Assembly (NCBI GenBank): GCA_028023455.1
Contig: JAQFVV010012441.1
Location: forward strand, 2,291,911-2,355,910
DNA: 64,000 nucleotides
Direction of reading: 5' to 3'
Source of the DNA: Epiperipatus broadwayi
Lineage: Eukaryota > Onychophora > Udeonychophora > Euonychophora > Peripatidae
The stretch's first letter is position 1. Every line of letters begins with the position of its first letter. The notes below the pieces were generated by a model. It was not told the DNA's origin. It ran no database searches and saw only the letters and a list, made by a program, of their open reading frames with translations. This document shows, piece by piece, positions 45,301-57,880 of the stretch. The translations under genes and the position numbers were made by a program.

Positions 45301-46550
45301 TGCCCTTTTTTTCAATTTAAAATCTATTGTGGGTGTTCTACAAATATATAAGTACATTGTCTTATGTCATCTTTCAGAATCTGGACACACTATCATTTTA
45401 AAGTTTTTCTGGTGAATCACAAAACCATATCTGTACACAACACATGCTTTAAATCAGAGATGGTACTGCAGGCAATTTGGAGGACCTTTTCATCAAAACA
45501 TATATATTTTAAGCATTGATTAACAGTAGGTCTTTTATAATGAAATCATGATATCCATTCTATTTTGTTCTAACCCCCCTCCCGCATTTATCATGTATAT
45601 AGTTCTCACTTTATTGATAAATTTTGATTAGAATAAAATATGTACTGTATATTGAATGGTAAGTGTGCAGTACATTTCAACACACATACATGTATAACAC
45701 AGACACTGTTATATATATAGTATGCATATATAAATTAAGATTATAAAACAAATCAAGTATTTTTAAAATAATAATATACGTAGATAATAATTCAATTGTT
45801 ACTAATTTTTTTCTTTTTGAGCCAATGTAATATCTGGTAAAATGAAAATACAAGCAGAAAAGATAGTTTTTAAATAATATTTAGCTTTATTTCTGCCTAG
45901 CATGGTTTCAATATATTTTTACTATATCATATTCCTGGCATTTAGTGGTATGATTAAATGGTTCTTTATATCAATATTTAATTAACTGTTCACATATTTA
46001 ATATTAATTTAAATTTGAATATTTAAATAGCCCATTTTTTTGAAATGGGTACACTTGTTTTTTTTTGTTTATAGAAAAATGGTAACCAGCTATTGCACAT
46101 GCTTCTTTAATCTTCTGCTTTCTATCCTCTCTCTCTCTCTCTTTCTGTATACACTATTTCTGATTTTGTTAGCTGAAATCTATGACCAGTTTTTTGCTCG
46201 TGGTCTATAAATATTAAAATGTGTTCTTTGTCTCTAAAATCTATGACTAATTTTCTGCTCATGTTTTGTAAATATTGAAGTGTGTTCTGTGTCTCTAAGG
46301 ACGGTATTGTATAAATATCTGTATTGGGCAAGCCTTGTAATATTCTTTTATTTTCAATAACTTTTCTTTCATAGAAATATAATAATAGTCTTGTTATAAA
46401 GAAACAATGAACTCTCTAATTGTTTTGAAATTTTAAAGTCAGTATCAACTTTATGGATGTACTTAAATTTTGTACAATTTTTAGCATTATGCTTAGAAAA
46501 TAGTTTATTATACAAAATACTACACATCAAATTAGGAAAACAATAAAGAA
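45300..46550. other. Intergenic sequence with short simple repeats
   Basis: (CT)n at 46126-46143 and local near-duplication of ATCTATGACCAGTTTTTTGC (46179) with ATCTATGACTAATTTTCTGC (46239), a unit of about 60 bp. No gene was seen. Confidence 0.5.
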
Positions 46551-46552
46551 TA

Positions 46553-46660
46553 AAATAAGAGTAGGCACTAGATAGGGATTTTATGCACAAGCCTTCTGGC
46601 ATCCATTGATTACTCTTGTTAGCACAGGGTGGCACTACTGTATGGAGAGTTTTGCCTTTG
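46553..46660 (-). repeat. Dispersed repeat family B, copy 1 (truncated)
   Basis: Reverse complement reads AACTCTCCATACAGTAGTGC then ATGCCAGAAGGCTTGTGCAT and CCCTATCTAGTGCCTACTC, matching 52722-52905 and 63093-63282. A short TATGTGCTAGTATGAGATGG tail at 46672 matches 63297 in the opposite relative orientation. Confidence 0.85.
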
Positions 46661-46699
46661 TTTACAACAATTATGTGCTAGTATGAGATGGTGATCATG

Positions 46700-49255
46700 T
46701 GATGTTTAAAGAATAAAATACATGTGATTTCAATATAAATCAAATAAAGTTTATTAATAAACATGATAATATACAGTACTCCATGATGGAAGAATCGCTA
46801 TTGATGTATTATACAATTTATTTGCAAATTTAATTTTTTTTTAATGTAATTGTGAACATTGCTCAGAGACAAAAAAACTGGCTACTCACTTATTGTAAAT
46901 GTATTAAATTGATAAATTTTAATGTGTTTTTTGTTTGTTTATTTATATTTTTTGAATAGCATACAAATAAAATTATATATATTATTACAGTATAGTTTCA
47001 GCTTTACAGTATATATAATAGTTAATATAAAATTGCAAGTTAAATATAAATATTGAAGTAAGCAAAACGGTTATAAAGTTTTATAGATGGCATAAAGAAA
47101 ATAATGTTAGTTTATTACACATACACACATACATGTATTAAACATTCATACATCAATATGTAAAACAGAATAAATATACTATGAAATATTAATAGCCAGG
47201 CATGCTTTTAGTTCAGTGTACAAGATTTATGGCAATTAATTATTAGAATGAAAAACACCATAATTTAATAACCAAAATTTCAGAGCATGCTCAGTTGTAG
47301 ATTCCTAAATTTCGGATTCGAAATATTATGAGAATTAGTAATGTACTCATCTTCTTATTCATTTTCCCCTCTCATTTGATACATTATATATAACACTAAT
47401 TTTCTGCGGGCAATAATCATGCCCAGTTTCTTTCTCATGACAAAAGAAGCCAGGATTATGTTGAACAATAGATTTTTTTTTATATATATAGACAAAATGC
47501 TGTCCAAGATATATAGATAAAATAATCTTAGTTTTATTGCAATAAATGGTTGAGCAATTATATTTGCACATACAGTAGAATATACAATTTGACACTTATA
47601 ACAAATTTATTCAATTCTTAGTAATATGTATGAATCTATTTAAAGATACAGGAAAACTAAATTGAGTACTAAAATCTTTGAAAACTTTTTCTATTTTCAA
47701 CGTAAGAAATATAAAGCAATAAAGTCCATTCCTTATTAATAAGTTTAAGTGAGAATTCAGGTTTGTATTGGATGATCGAGTAGGCAAGTGAGAAATGTTT
47801 AAAATATTTAGGTGTATGTATTTTCAGAAGTTAATTTGATTATTAAATGATTATAAAATCTTTGAATATAAGAGAATATATATAACTTTGATCTCATATT
47901 CCTTTAAAGTTTTTTATTTTTTTTTTAAAGGAGAGGAAAACAAGCTGGAAATTTTTTTTTTTTTTTTGGGGGGAGTTGTGATAACAATAAACAATTACTA
48001 CCAGTAAAGGAATAAGAATTTTTATGTAGTTATAATACCCTAATACCTAATCACTTCATTTATTTGCAGACAGAAAAGCCAATAGATACACATACTAACT
48101 TGAAAAATTGCCTATGGGGAAATAATTTTTAAATATATGCACTGTGTTTATATATATGTAATATTAGAATATTGTTATGCTATATATAAACATTTGTCAT
48201 CATTTAAGCTGCAATATGCAATCTGTGCTAGATATAAGTTTCAGTCATATCTGATAACTAAGAAACTAATAATATTTATTAAACATAGTTTCCATCTAAA
48301 TGTCATTACAACATTCAAATTGATATCAAAGGTTGAACATAATTTTAGTGATAGATTGATTAAAGCCTTCTTTGGGAAGATTGTAAATTTATGTAAATAA
48401 CACAAGTTAATGATAATTTATTTAGTTATTTAAATATTTAAATGTTTTAAAAGTCAAAGTTTTTGTTAAAATATGTTTGATTAAGAGCTCAGCCTTGCCA
48501 GAAAACATTAAACCAGGGTTAAAAAGGCTTTAAATATACCAACACTAAAATGACATTCAAATTTTAATATCAAATTAAATATTGTGATCATGTTTAAATA
48601 AAATTGCATTATGTTTTATGGGTATTAATAAATTTTTGGATTACTGATGATGTTTGTTGTGACAGAAACATGTATACAGAAGAGATGGCTATTATTTTTG
48701 TCAAAGATTGCTGCTCAACAGATTGTAAATTTCTGTAGATGGCATCAATTAAATCAACATTAAATTGTATTATATGTACTTTGTTATATTGAGTTAGTTA
48801 TTTATATATATAAATTTATCTTTTAAAAACTTTTCAACCAAAGAATGCATTTACATGGGTTTGATATTTTTTAACTTATTAAAAGAAATGAAAGGGAATT
48901 ATTAAAATAAATAATAATTAAACTTAAATGTAGTTTCTAAAAGTGCCAAATTACTGAATATTCTGAAATCATTTATCTATTAAGAACTTTATCAGTTATT
49001 TATTAATGGAATATAATGTTCATCCCCTCTCTCCCTGCTTTTAAACCTGTGTCAAAATATTATTAATAAAATGACTTTTTAATATATATTTTTAGATTGA
49101 AATTTTGTTTTTTTATATATATACTTTTTTAAACAATGTCATTTAATGTATAACAAGTTTTTTTGTTTTTTTTGAAATGGAGTTGTTTTATTGATATACA
49201 AAATATAATAACCATTTATATAATTATAATAAAGTTGTAAATTATAATATCAACT
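46700..49255. other. Intergenic AT-rich sequence, nothing recognised
   Basis: Poly-T and poly-G runs lie around 47954-47974. The open frame at 48137-48400 (87 codons) is compositionally AT-driven, with no family resemblance. Confidence 0.4.
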
Positions 49256-49259
49256 AGAA

Positions 49260-50110
49260 TATTCAAGTGCCATCTATTAACTTATTGTGAAAATAATAAA
49301 TTTAGTTGTTCATAGTTGATGAATGAGATTATTTTGAAACCAATCCTACAAGTCTTGTATTATCATAGTTTATAATTCAGAAGTTGGCTATTACATATAT
49401 GATCTAATAATCTTATTCCGAGTATGAGATAATAGGGGGCGCTTCAATATCCTGATTGATAGTTATATATTACATGTAATTTTATTCTTGTTTTTGTTTT
49501 TTGTAGTTTTATTAAATTTATAACAAATGTGACTATTGAAATTTTTATTAAACTTTGTTTTTAAGTTATACAATGAATATATTTTGTGTTTTTAATGTTC
49601 TAAAATATTGTGTGTGTGAATATGTATATATATTAACTCAAATATTTTTATAAGAAAATGATGTTCAAATGTTTTTTTAGAGGATGAATAAAAACAGCAA
49701 AAATTCATTCATATAAAGAATGACCGCTAAAATAATGGCCACTATAATTATTTCTGCTCTGAAAAAAATAATTGTTAAATGCAACTAATAACAAAACTTT
49801 ACCGAACTATACTTATATTATTAATAATGAATTCAGTTAAATGACCTCTATTAGTTCATTATGAAAATAAGATGACGTAAGATGTTATATCTGAATTGTT
49901 AACATGACATAACAAGTTCGAAGAATGAATTAAAAAAATAACTCATTTATCAGTAATGTTTAAGACTTGGCACAGCTTATGAAGAGTTCTTTTGAAATCT
50001 GTTCAGTGGGTTTTCTATTGGCATAGTTTACAATTCAGAATTTTATTATATGTAAAATAATGCATCTTATTTTAGCCATGAGCTAATAGAATCTATTAAT
50101 GTTATTTATT
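49260..50110 (+). repeat. Two diverged direct copies of an about 200-bp repeat
   Basis: 49265-49460 and 49850-50105 share GTTGATGAATGAGATTATTTT-like, TTGTATTATCATAGTTTATAATTC-like and GAGCTAATAGA/GAGATAATAGG segments in the same order. Confidence 0.5.
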
Positions 50111-50114
50111 TTTA

Positions 50115-50650
50115 TATAGAAATTTATAAAAACTTATGGTTTAATGTATAGCCACATTTGAAAAAAAAAGTCAACTATCAACTTATAGGATATATCTTTC
50201 TGTCAATCAAACTTTACATCATTATATATTTAGGGACTAATTGCAATCACATTAAACATAGAAAATCAATTTCTGTTTAAACAGATTCAATTCTCAATTT
50301 GATATTAAAGTTTGAATGTGAATTTTATCAATAATTTAATGAAAACCTTTCTTGTATTGGCTTAGAGTTAGTTAACAAGAAAAAGATGAGTTGGATTATA
50401 TGCTCTGTCTTATCAATAAACCTTGAACCAATAAAAAGCTGACATTAGCTAAATTAGCAGTATAATTCACATTCAAAGTTCAATATAAAAATGAGCATTG
50501 CAAGTCTATTTAAATAGAAACCGAATTGTGATGTTTAATGTGATTTCAACAACTCTTTTGGGGAGCTGATGACATCAAGTTTGATTGACAGAAACAAATG
50601 TCCTGCAAAAGGTTACTTGATAAAACAGTAAGTTTTTATAAATTTCTATA
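50115..50650. mobile_element. MITE with 22-bp terminal inverted repeats and TA ends
   Basis: TATAGAAATTTATAAAAACTTA starts at 50115 and its exact inverse ends at 50650, with TA at both edges as expected for Tc1/mariner-type target sites. The inversion continues inward: TTTCTGTCAATCAAAC (about 50198) pairs with GTTTGATTGACAGAAA (about 50579), and AATCACATTAAACAT with ATGTTTAATGTGATTT. The element is 536 bp with no ORF. Confidence 0.85.
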
Positions 50651-51858
50651 GAGGGTTTAAATAAATAATGTTAATAAATTACCTATGTATACAGGTAGAC
50701 ATAAATGTTATATCTATTGAATACCCTTAAAAACAAAAAATATATTCAGATAGACAAACAAATAGACAGCTCACTACAATTATGTTTAATTTATAGGTAT
50801 TTACTGAGTGTTATTTTTTTAAAATTTTGTGTGCAAACATATGTAGAAACTAAATTATTTGTCAAAAAGTAAGGACCATCATAGAGATTTTGTTTGGATA
50901 ACTGAAATTTTTAATTAATGGGTGGTTGGATAAATAATATTATTGTACTTGTATTAAAGTGAAGCACATTTTAATAGTCCATTCCTTTACCACGATAAAT
51001 GTACTTCAGTGAAATTGACTTTATTAAGTGAGGAGTCTGGGCTTTGAACATGGCAAATATGCTAAAATTATTAGATCAGATCTTAATTCAATACTTAGAA
51101 AGCTTATCATTTGATTTCAAAATATGAAATAATTCAAATACAATGTTTTTAATTGTTATGACATCGAACACATATTATTAAGGGCAAAGACACTTTTTTT
51201 CATTTACAAATATTATAACTTCTAGAATAAATGATATACATAGCAAATAATAACTGCACTATAAATTAATACAATTACAAGTGCTGTGTTCCCAACAATG
51301 ACTGGACAATCAGCAAACAATTATACAATAAAGCTCAACAGAATGATAGCACATATATTTAGCAATAGTAATTTATTAACAATTTGGAAAAATAATTACT
51401 ATACTGATATTTAACACAATATAAAGTCTGCATTTGAGTGAGATTAATTCACCGGTTAATTATTGAATAGCAAATAATGTTTAGGTAAGTTATTATTTAC
51501 TTTACCTTCACTAATGTCTATAGTTTTTATATATACAACCCTCAATGAGCCTCTTGAAGCATTTCAAAATAATAATAAGACCAAAACAGTCTGTTAAAAG
51601 CACTAGTCAGCTTAGTGACCTACAGGATCCAAGATCCCATGAAAAGAAGTCCTCTGATGATGTGGACACAATAAGAGTTGCAGTTATGCCAGAAAAATCC
51701 AACAGTCCTTTCTCTCTAGATTTTTAAAACATTTCTTCTTTTGTTTTTCTTATCTTTTCTGGAGTAAATTCTTTGGCTTTAATCAGTTCATATTATTTAG
51801 AATTTGTTAACATATAACGAAATTCATTAGCTTTTTAATTATACAATTAATTATTCTC
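50651..51858. other. Intergenic sequence, nothing recognised
   Basis: The open frame at 51545-51727 (60 codons, with SDLQDPRSHEKKSSDDVDTI) has a less AT-driven composition than its neighbours and may be an exon relic of unknown origin, but splice context is not decisive. Confidence 0.3.
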
Positions 51859-51985
51859 TTAGGAATTTATTTCCATATACGTTATAGTTTTTTTTAGGTC
51901 TATGATATTAATTAATCTTAGGAATCTATTTCCATATCTGTAAGGTTTTAGATCTATAGGAATTCATTTCCATATAAGGTAATGT
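51859..51985. repeat. Three degenerate tandem copies of an about 60-bp unit
   Basis: The phrase TTAGGAATTTATTTCCATAT recurs with changes at 51859, 51918 and 51957, each followed by a GTTATAG/GTAAGG/GGTAATG-type segment. Confidence 0.65.
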
Positions 51986-52721
51986 ATAAGCTTGGTTTCA
52001 TTAATTAATACATAGATGGGTCTATGTTTATTTAAATTATGTTTAATTGAAAACATTTCTTTTCAACGATTTATTTATCAGCATTCTTATGTTTAAAATA
52101 TTTAATATTTTGCAACAAGTATAGTAGAAAAGGAATGGCTGACTTTTTTGTGAATGTTGTGATACAATTTATAAGTTTTTGCCCCTGCCTAGGTGTGCAT
52201 TAAAATCTACAATTATTATTTATTACATATATAAATAGCAGTGGATGAAATATTAAAATTTCTATTTACTTCACATATATATATATATATAAATTATGAA
52301 ACCCATTCATTGAATAAATCTGAGTATGTCTGACAAAATAAATTGGCATTGATAGAACAAAGGGGGGAGGGCATTGTTTGCAAGTTCAATTAAATGATTT
52401 TTTTGTAATATTGCTTGTGAATTATCTTAGTAATGTATTTAGATTTGTTTGTTCTGTGAATCGATTTATATTTTTAGCATTACATATTTGATGTTATAAA
52501 ATTATTCAAATACTCATTAAAACCATTATAAATTACGAATATACACTTATTTAAATAGATTTATAAGAGTCACCCTTATCAAGGCAAAGAAAAATTCTGA
52601 TAATTATCTTCACACAGTACACATTTCATTATATACATGGAAACTCATTCAATTGCAAGGATGAGCCAAACATTAGGCTCTATTCAGTACACCCATTGGG
52701 AAATGTTAATATTAAAATAGG

Positions 52722-52905
52722 CAAAACTCTCCATTCAGTAGTGCCACTCAGCGGAAGCCAGAGTAATCAATGGATGCCAGAAGGCTTGTGCATAAAATCC
52801 CTATCTAGTGCCTATTCATCCAATATCCCCAGACTAATTTCTATCTTGTGGCTTTCATCAATGAGGAGCCTTGGATCTGAGAGCACTGCACCTATATCTT
52901 AGGAT
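52722..52905 (+). repeat. Dispersed repeat family B, copy 2
   Basis: GGCAAAACTCTCCATTCAGT to GAGAGCACTGCACCTATATC aligns across about 180 bp with 63093-63282. No clear Pol III boxes. A short open frame through it is incidental. Confidence 0.9.
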
Positions 52906-53560
52906 GTTGATATTAACACATCCCATTTATGTCAATATATCTATGTAGTGAGAAATCTGATGTTTAGCTCCAGGAAAACTATATGAGTTTTTTGTTTAGT
53001 TAATAATGAAATACATAAAGTGTTAAGTTACTTTTTAGATCTTTTCTTTATATTGATATGAGTGACTGCTATAAATATATCTATTTAAACATTTATTAGT
53101 GTGTGTCATATTGCACACACAAATAGTACATATATAGTACTAAACAATCTATAACATTTTGGAGAGATGAATTCCTGAAAACTAAGTGCAATGAATTCAC
53201 TGTTTCATAGTATTTAAATCTAACTATTAAGCAGGTGGGAAATGAATTCATTTCTATCATTGATTTACGTTATTACGTGGATGGTAGATTTACTTATTTT
53301 ATTTAATTACAAAAATATTCATTAATTAAACTCAAACAAAAATGTTAATGCTTTCCTAATAATAATTATTTGTAGAAAGCAATAATGTATATTAAAAAAA
53401 TAGAAAAATATCTATATGAATTTACATGGATAAATAATTAATAATGATAACATAATTAATAACATAAAAAATTTAAACTAATAATAACATATTACCAATT
53501 TCTGTTAAAATTAATTTCTTCAAGCATATTTCAAAATTAGAAATGGATAATAGTGATGTG
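52906..53560. other. Intergenic sequence, nothing recognised
   Basis: AT-rich, with no coding or repeat signal that I could support. Confidence 0.45.
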
Positions 53561-53564
53561 GTCA

Positions 53565-53760
53565 TCATCATCATCAACCATTATCAATCCACTGCAGGAT
53601 GAAGGTCTCTCCAAGTTTAATCCATCTTCTCCGATTTTTAGCTTTTCTTCTCCACCTCACCCCTGCACACTTTCTTATTTCATCCATCCATCTCGTATGT
53701 GGTCTCTTTCTGGGTCTCAAATAATATGCTACTACATTGAATAAATAGTGGCTAATATAC
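53565..53760 (-). mobile_element. RTE-like LINE 3' end
   Basis: Minus-strand translation gives LRPRKRPHTRWMDEIRKCAG, VRWRRKAKNRRRW and IKLGETFILQWIDNG. This is the G-R-P-x-x-R-W-x-D-x-I...W-x-x-x-A-x-D-R-x-x-W...QW tail of RTE-type LINE ORFs. It is followed by TGATGATGATGATGA, a typical short-repeat tail. Same family as 7566-8583, with only the last about 55 codons present (5'-truncated). Confidence 0.85.
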
Positions 53761-53929
53761 ATCCTCTGTCTTCGATTGTGTGATTTGCATAAATTCAGTA
53801 CTTTCAATTGTGCATAGTGAAAGAGAAATGTGACTGTATTAAAGATGACAAATGTAATATTTCTTGACATAGAATCAGTGTATGCTTCAAGAATTATTCT
53901 ACATAAATAAAGTTGATTTAGTAATACCA

Positions 53930-54895
53930 CATTTGAGAAACAAACCTTTTATTGTATCTAATTTTTTTCTGTCTGATATAATTCATAAAGTATGGTTCTG
54001 CAAAATGCAAACTGGTGAGAGTACACCCATAATTAAATCTTTTCCATATTATAACTGTGAAGGATAAAATATCTTCATAGGGAGATTTGTCAATAAGCAA
54101 TAAGAAATTAATAGAAGAAATATGAAAAAATAATATAACAGATAACTGAATCTATGTAAATGGCAGAAGACATTGATATGAATTTCCACATCATTCATGA
54201 ATTTATTGATGCACAAAAATAAAGATACAAGGTGAAAGCTTAGTTATTGTTATAGCATTGACACAGTTTGATCATGAGTGGATACCAATATCTCTGTGCA
54301 AATCCAAACATAATCACTTTAGTTTTATATATGGTAATGGTAGAGTTGTTTGATTTTAACAAATCTCCCAAAATATATATCATTTCTACCACCCCTTTCT
54401 AAATGATCTCTAGACAATTCATATGCTTTAAGTGCATGGTCATCCATGTAAAGTTGAATACAGAAGTAATTCTAAAACATAATTTAAATCTATTACAAAC
54501 AGTAAAGGACCTAATACTGATTTTCTGTGAACTCCTCCATTAATAAAAAATATTAATTATTACAGTTGCTTCAGATCTTGTAAGTAATAATCCAATTCAA
54601 TAAACAATTGTGAATTCCATAATTTGATATAAAGTATATCATGTTGAATACAATAAGTACTTAGATAAGATCAAAATACTTATAGTACATTGAGTGACTT
54701 ATAATGATTTATCAATAAAACACATGTGTTCATTATTACATGCCTTGCACTTCCAGTCAGTAAGAAATTAAACTGTTTATCATGAAGTACATTATTAATA
54801 GATAAGTAATGTAACGATCTGAATTTAAAAATGAATTCAAGCAATTTAAAAAGAAGAGAAATAATCACCATAGGCCTATAATTGCCAACCAATGT
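53930..54895 (-). mobile_element. Jockey/CR1-like LINE, decayed reverse transcriptase
   Basis: Minus strand, in order: GNYRPMVIISLLFKLLEFIF (the N-Y-R-P-I-S-L-L...K-x-x-E block), FRSLHYLSINNVLHDKQFNF (L-x-x-N-x-x-L-x-x-x-Q-F-G-F), a degraded D-x-x-K-A-F-D region with NYGIHNCLLNWI, then GGVHRKSVLGPLLFVIDLN (the G-x-x-Q-G-S-x-L-G-P-x-L-F block). Stops and frame changes separate the blocks. The RTE tail at 53565 follows directly, so the elements are nested or adjacent. Confidence 0.75.
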
Positions 54896-54899
54896 TTTA

Positions 54900-56075
54900 T
54901 CTTTTTTTTAAAATTGGAACAATAGTACTATATTTCAATATCTTAGGGAAACAATTTGCACAAAATGATAAATTGGTTAGATATGCTTAGATAATGAAAT
55001 GTAGGAAAGTAAATATCAGCTCTATTGAGAAATTTATTTACCTAAGTTTAAATTGGTTGTAAGTTATGAAAACACAGAGCAATTATCTACTAACCTTGTA
55101 ACAAAATGTGCTGTGGATATTTAATCATTTAATCATTATGGTTCAAACAATACAGTTATATAATATCATGAAGTACTGATAAAAATGGATTCGTTTTCCA
55201 TCTGCTTCGTAATTAGATTTTGATATTAGGAGATGCTTATAGCCAGGGCTTAAAATTCATCTCTTCAAAATATTATCTTCTAATTTATCAGTGCACTCTT
55301 CATTTAGAAATCCATCACAATGTAATTATATACTAGTATAAAAATCACAGACTATTCTCACTCTCAATAGATATTTATTTCATCAGGTAAATGCAAAACT
55401 CACTCCACACCAGAAATGATATTCCAATATTGAAGCTTGAATTTTATTTACAATTGAATGGACATATATGGTAAACCATCAAAAGAAGATCCAAGAAAAG
55501 GACTTGTTATATATTGTATTTGAAATAGATCTTTATATGGAACAGAAAATAAGGAGAGGCTTTAGAAATGTGAAAGAAAAAGATAAGTTAGAAAAACAAA
55601 ATCAGAAATATAGAAGTAGTGACGAGAGTAAAAAAGGATAATTTTTGGGAAATTGTGAAGAAAAAGGTAAATTGGATGATATGTGTATTTAGAGATGGAA
55701 GAATTATGAAGCATATGTTCGAAAAACTAGTAGAAAATTTATGAAAAATGAAAGAAGAAAAAAGTTGATTGATGATATTAAAGAATAAAATCTTATAGAT
55801 TTTTATAAAATAATACAAAGCAAGAAGATTTAGAAATTTTAGTCTGGAGTCTCTATTGGACTTCTCTATCATTAGATAACTAAAATGACACAGATGATAT
55901 GCATTATGACATATACATATACAAAATTATTATTTTATATGTGTAACTTTTTTTTTTTTAAAAAAAAAAACCATATTAATAATAATAATAAACAGCTACT
56001 TATAAATGAGTATGACCATTCTAACTTCAGGAGGTTAAAAAAAAAAACCCAAAAGAAAACCTGCTTTAGAAATGA
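54900..56075. other. Intergenic sequence, probably old repeat debris
   Basis: At 55470-55800 the plus strand is purine-rich, with Lys/Glu-rich translation (RRGFRNVKEKDKLEKQNQKY). It may be a decayed LINE or protein relic but I cannot name it. Confidence 0.3.
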
Positions 56076-56079
56076 GTTT

Positions 56080-57880
56080 CATGATGATAAATCAATCTGT
56101 AAACCACAAATATGTCCACATATAGAACATGCTGGTCCATTTTTCTGTTTAATTGCTATTTTATGATCTTATCTTTTAATTTCTTCAGAAAAATCTTTTG
56201 TTTCTGAAATTCTTCACAAACATACTTAATTATAACACTTCAATGTATTTTACTCTCCGCCATATCTTACCAATGGAAACAATTGACATTGCATTTGTTT
56301 AGAATGCTTTTGAGATAATCCTTATAATGTCAATGAGATTTATCTCTCCCCTGAAAATCATACTCAAACTCACCATAAAACATCCTTTCTAGAAACCTTG
56401 CATTATTCATTCATTTCACATCTTTTATCCATCAAAGGTGTAATTTTACTATAATGGACTCTATAGTAACACATTCAGCAAATTGAAAAACATTTTGATA
56501 AGTTTTATGATTTTGCCAATATATTTTCCAAATTTTATAAAGTATTATTAAATGAAACGTCTTTAATACCTTCACATTTCACTAAAAGGGTGTCCCCTTT
56601 CGTACAATAAACTAGATATAAAAATAACTCAGTATACAGCTAACTTAGATGCTGTGGATATTTAACTTGTTAAAACCGCAGTAGCACATTAGAGCCAGTA
56701 GGGTGTCCAGGTCTTACTTCCATACAATAAACTAGATATAAAAATAACTCAATGTACAGCTAACTTAATTGCTTATTAAAACCACAGTAGCACATTAGAG
56801 CCAGTAGAGTGTCCAGGTCTTACTTCCATACAATAAACTAGATATAAAAATAACTCAATATACAGCCATCTTAGTTGCTATGGTTATTTAACTTGTTAAA
56901 ACCACAGTAGCACATTGGAGTCTGTGCAGAATTACAACAACTAAGTCCACATTTCTACTTATCAAACTACCAAGGTATTTAAACTGGTTTATACTCTCAA
57001 ATTAATAATCAACCAAACTAAAACTTGCTGAGAATTTTTCTTTCATCACTGGCTGATGAAAAACTTGAAACATTATTTATTAAATATATGTTCCATACAA
57101 GAGGTAAACTTTCTTTTGATCTAAACAAAACAGCGCAATTATCAGCATATTGTAAATACTGAATCCCAAGAAAAAGTTATTGTTTTCATTTTTTACCTAT
57201 TCAAATTAGAAATTTTACCATCACTCCTGTATTTATCTTGTTTTCTGTTTCATTAAGCCACCTATAAACAGTTCCAAAAATTACTATAATAAAAATTGAA
57301 AACAGTGTTGCACAAGTACATATTTGTTTAATACTAGTTTTCATTTCAAATATCTCAATATATACTTCCTCTCTCATTTCATCATGTAGAAATTGTATAA
57401 TACACATAAAATTTGATGGATGGCCAACTAGTTTCAAGCAATATCCACAGAGCTGTCTTGTTAACTGAATCAAACATTTTGACCAAATCAAATCAATAAA
57501 ACATTATATAAATCATCCATTGGTACCAACATTTTTCTTAGTTTCCTGGCAACAAAAACCATGTCTGTAATGCTTCTTGATCCTATAAAACCACAATGAG
57601 TCTTTAGTAGCCACTCATCTATGACTGGAAACAACCTATTCAACTAAACACTTGAAAGTATTCTTACTGTAGTGAGTAATAATGACATTTCACAATCTCC
57701 ATCTTGTATATTCTTTTGGTTTTTAAAAAATTGAAACAATAAAAAACATTCTTAAGATTGTTGGCATAACTTCCTGGATCCATGTATTTCTAAAAAATTC
57801 CTATATTTTTAAAGCTAATATATCACCATTATATTTTAAAATTTATTAGAATTTTATTAATATATTGGTACTTATGAATT
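56080..57880 (-). mobile_element. LINE remnant: reverse transcriptase and C-terminal Cys/His tail
   Basis: Minus strand, in order: a NYRGI-to-CGFR region worn beyond clear reading (57540-57870), FIDLIWSKCLIQLTRQLCGY and LVGHPSNFMCIIQFLHDEM (the F-x-D-L-x-K-A-F-D-T...G-x-P-x-x-F...Q-F-H-D-x-M block at 57360-57490), TCATLFSI (the V-L-A-P-x-L-F-S block), YLQYADNCAVLFRS (catalytic YADD with Asp to Asn, about 57140), then LERMFYGEFEY, YKDYLKSILNKCNVNCFHW and a Cys-containing end (56110-56400). The C-terminal order (YGEL, F/YKD-L-K, W-x-x-x-A, zinc-finger-like end) is that of many LINEs in fish and invertebrates. Dead. A related copy starts at 63390. Confidence 0.75.
56604..56925. repeat. Three tandem copies of a 106-120 bp unit inside the LINE remnant
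   Basis: ACAATAAACTAGATATAAAA begins copies at 56604, 56724 and 56830. AGTAGCACATTAGAGCCAGT and GTGTCCAGGTCTTACTTCCA are shared. Confidence 0.9.

Noticed and set aside
53553-53744. Plus-strand open frame over the LINE tail
   Set aside because: The minus strand carries the real LINE C-terminus; this is its complement.
55588-55872. 94-codon minus-strand open frame rich in Phe and Leu
   Set aside because: It is the complement of a purine-rich tract; the hydrophobic composition follows from AT bias.
57050-57085. GGCTGATGAAAAACTTGAAAC as a hammerhead core
   Set aside because: The boxes are there but no stem II separates them; it lies in LINE coding sequence and is probably chance.
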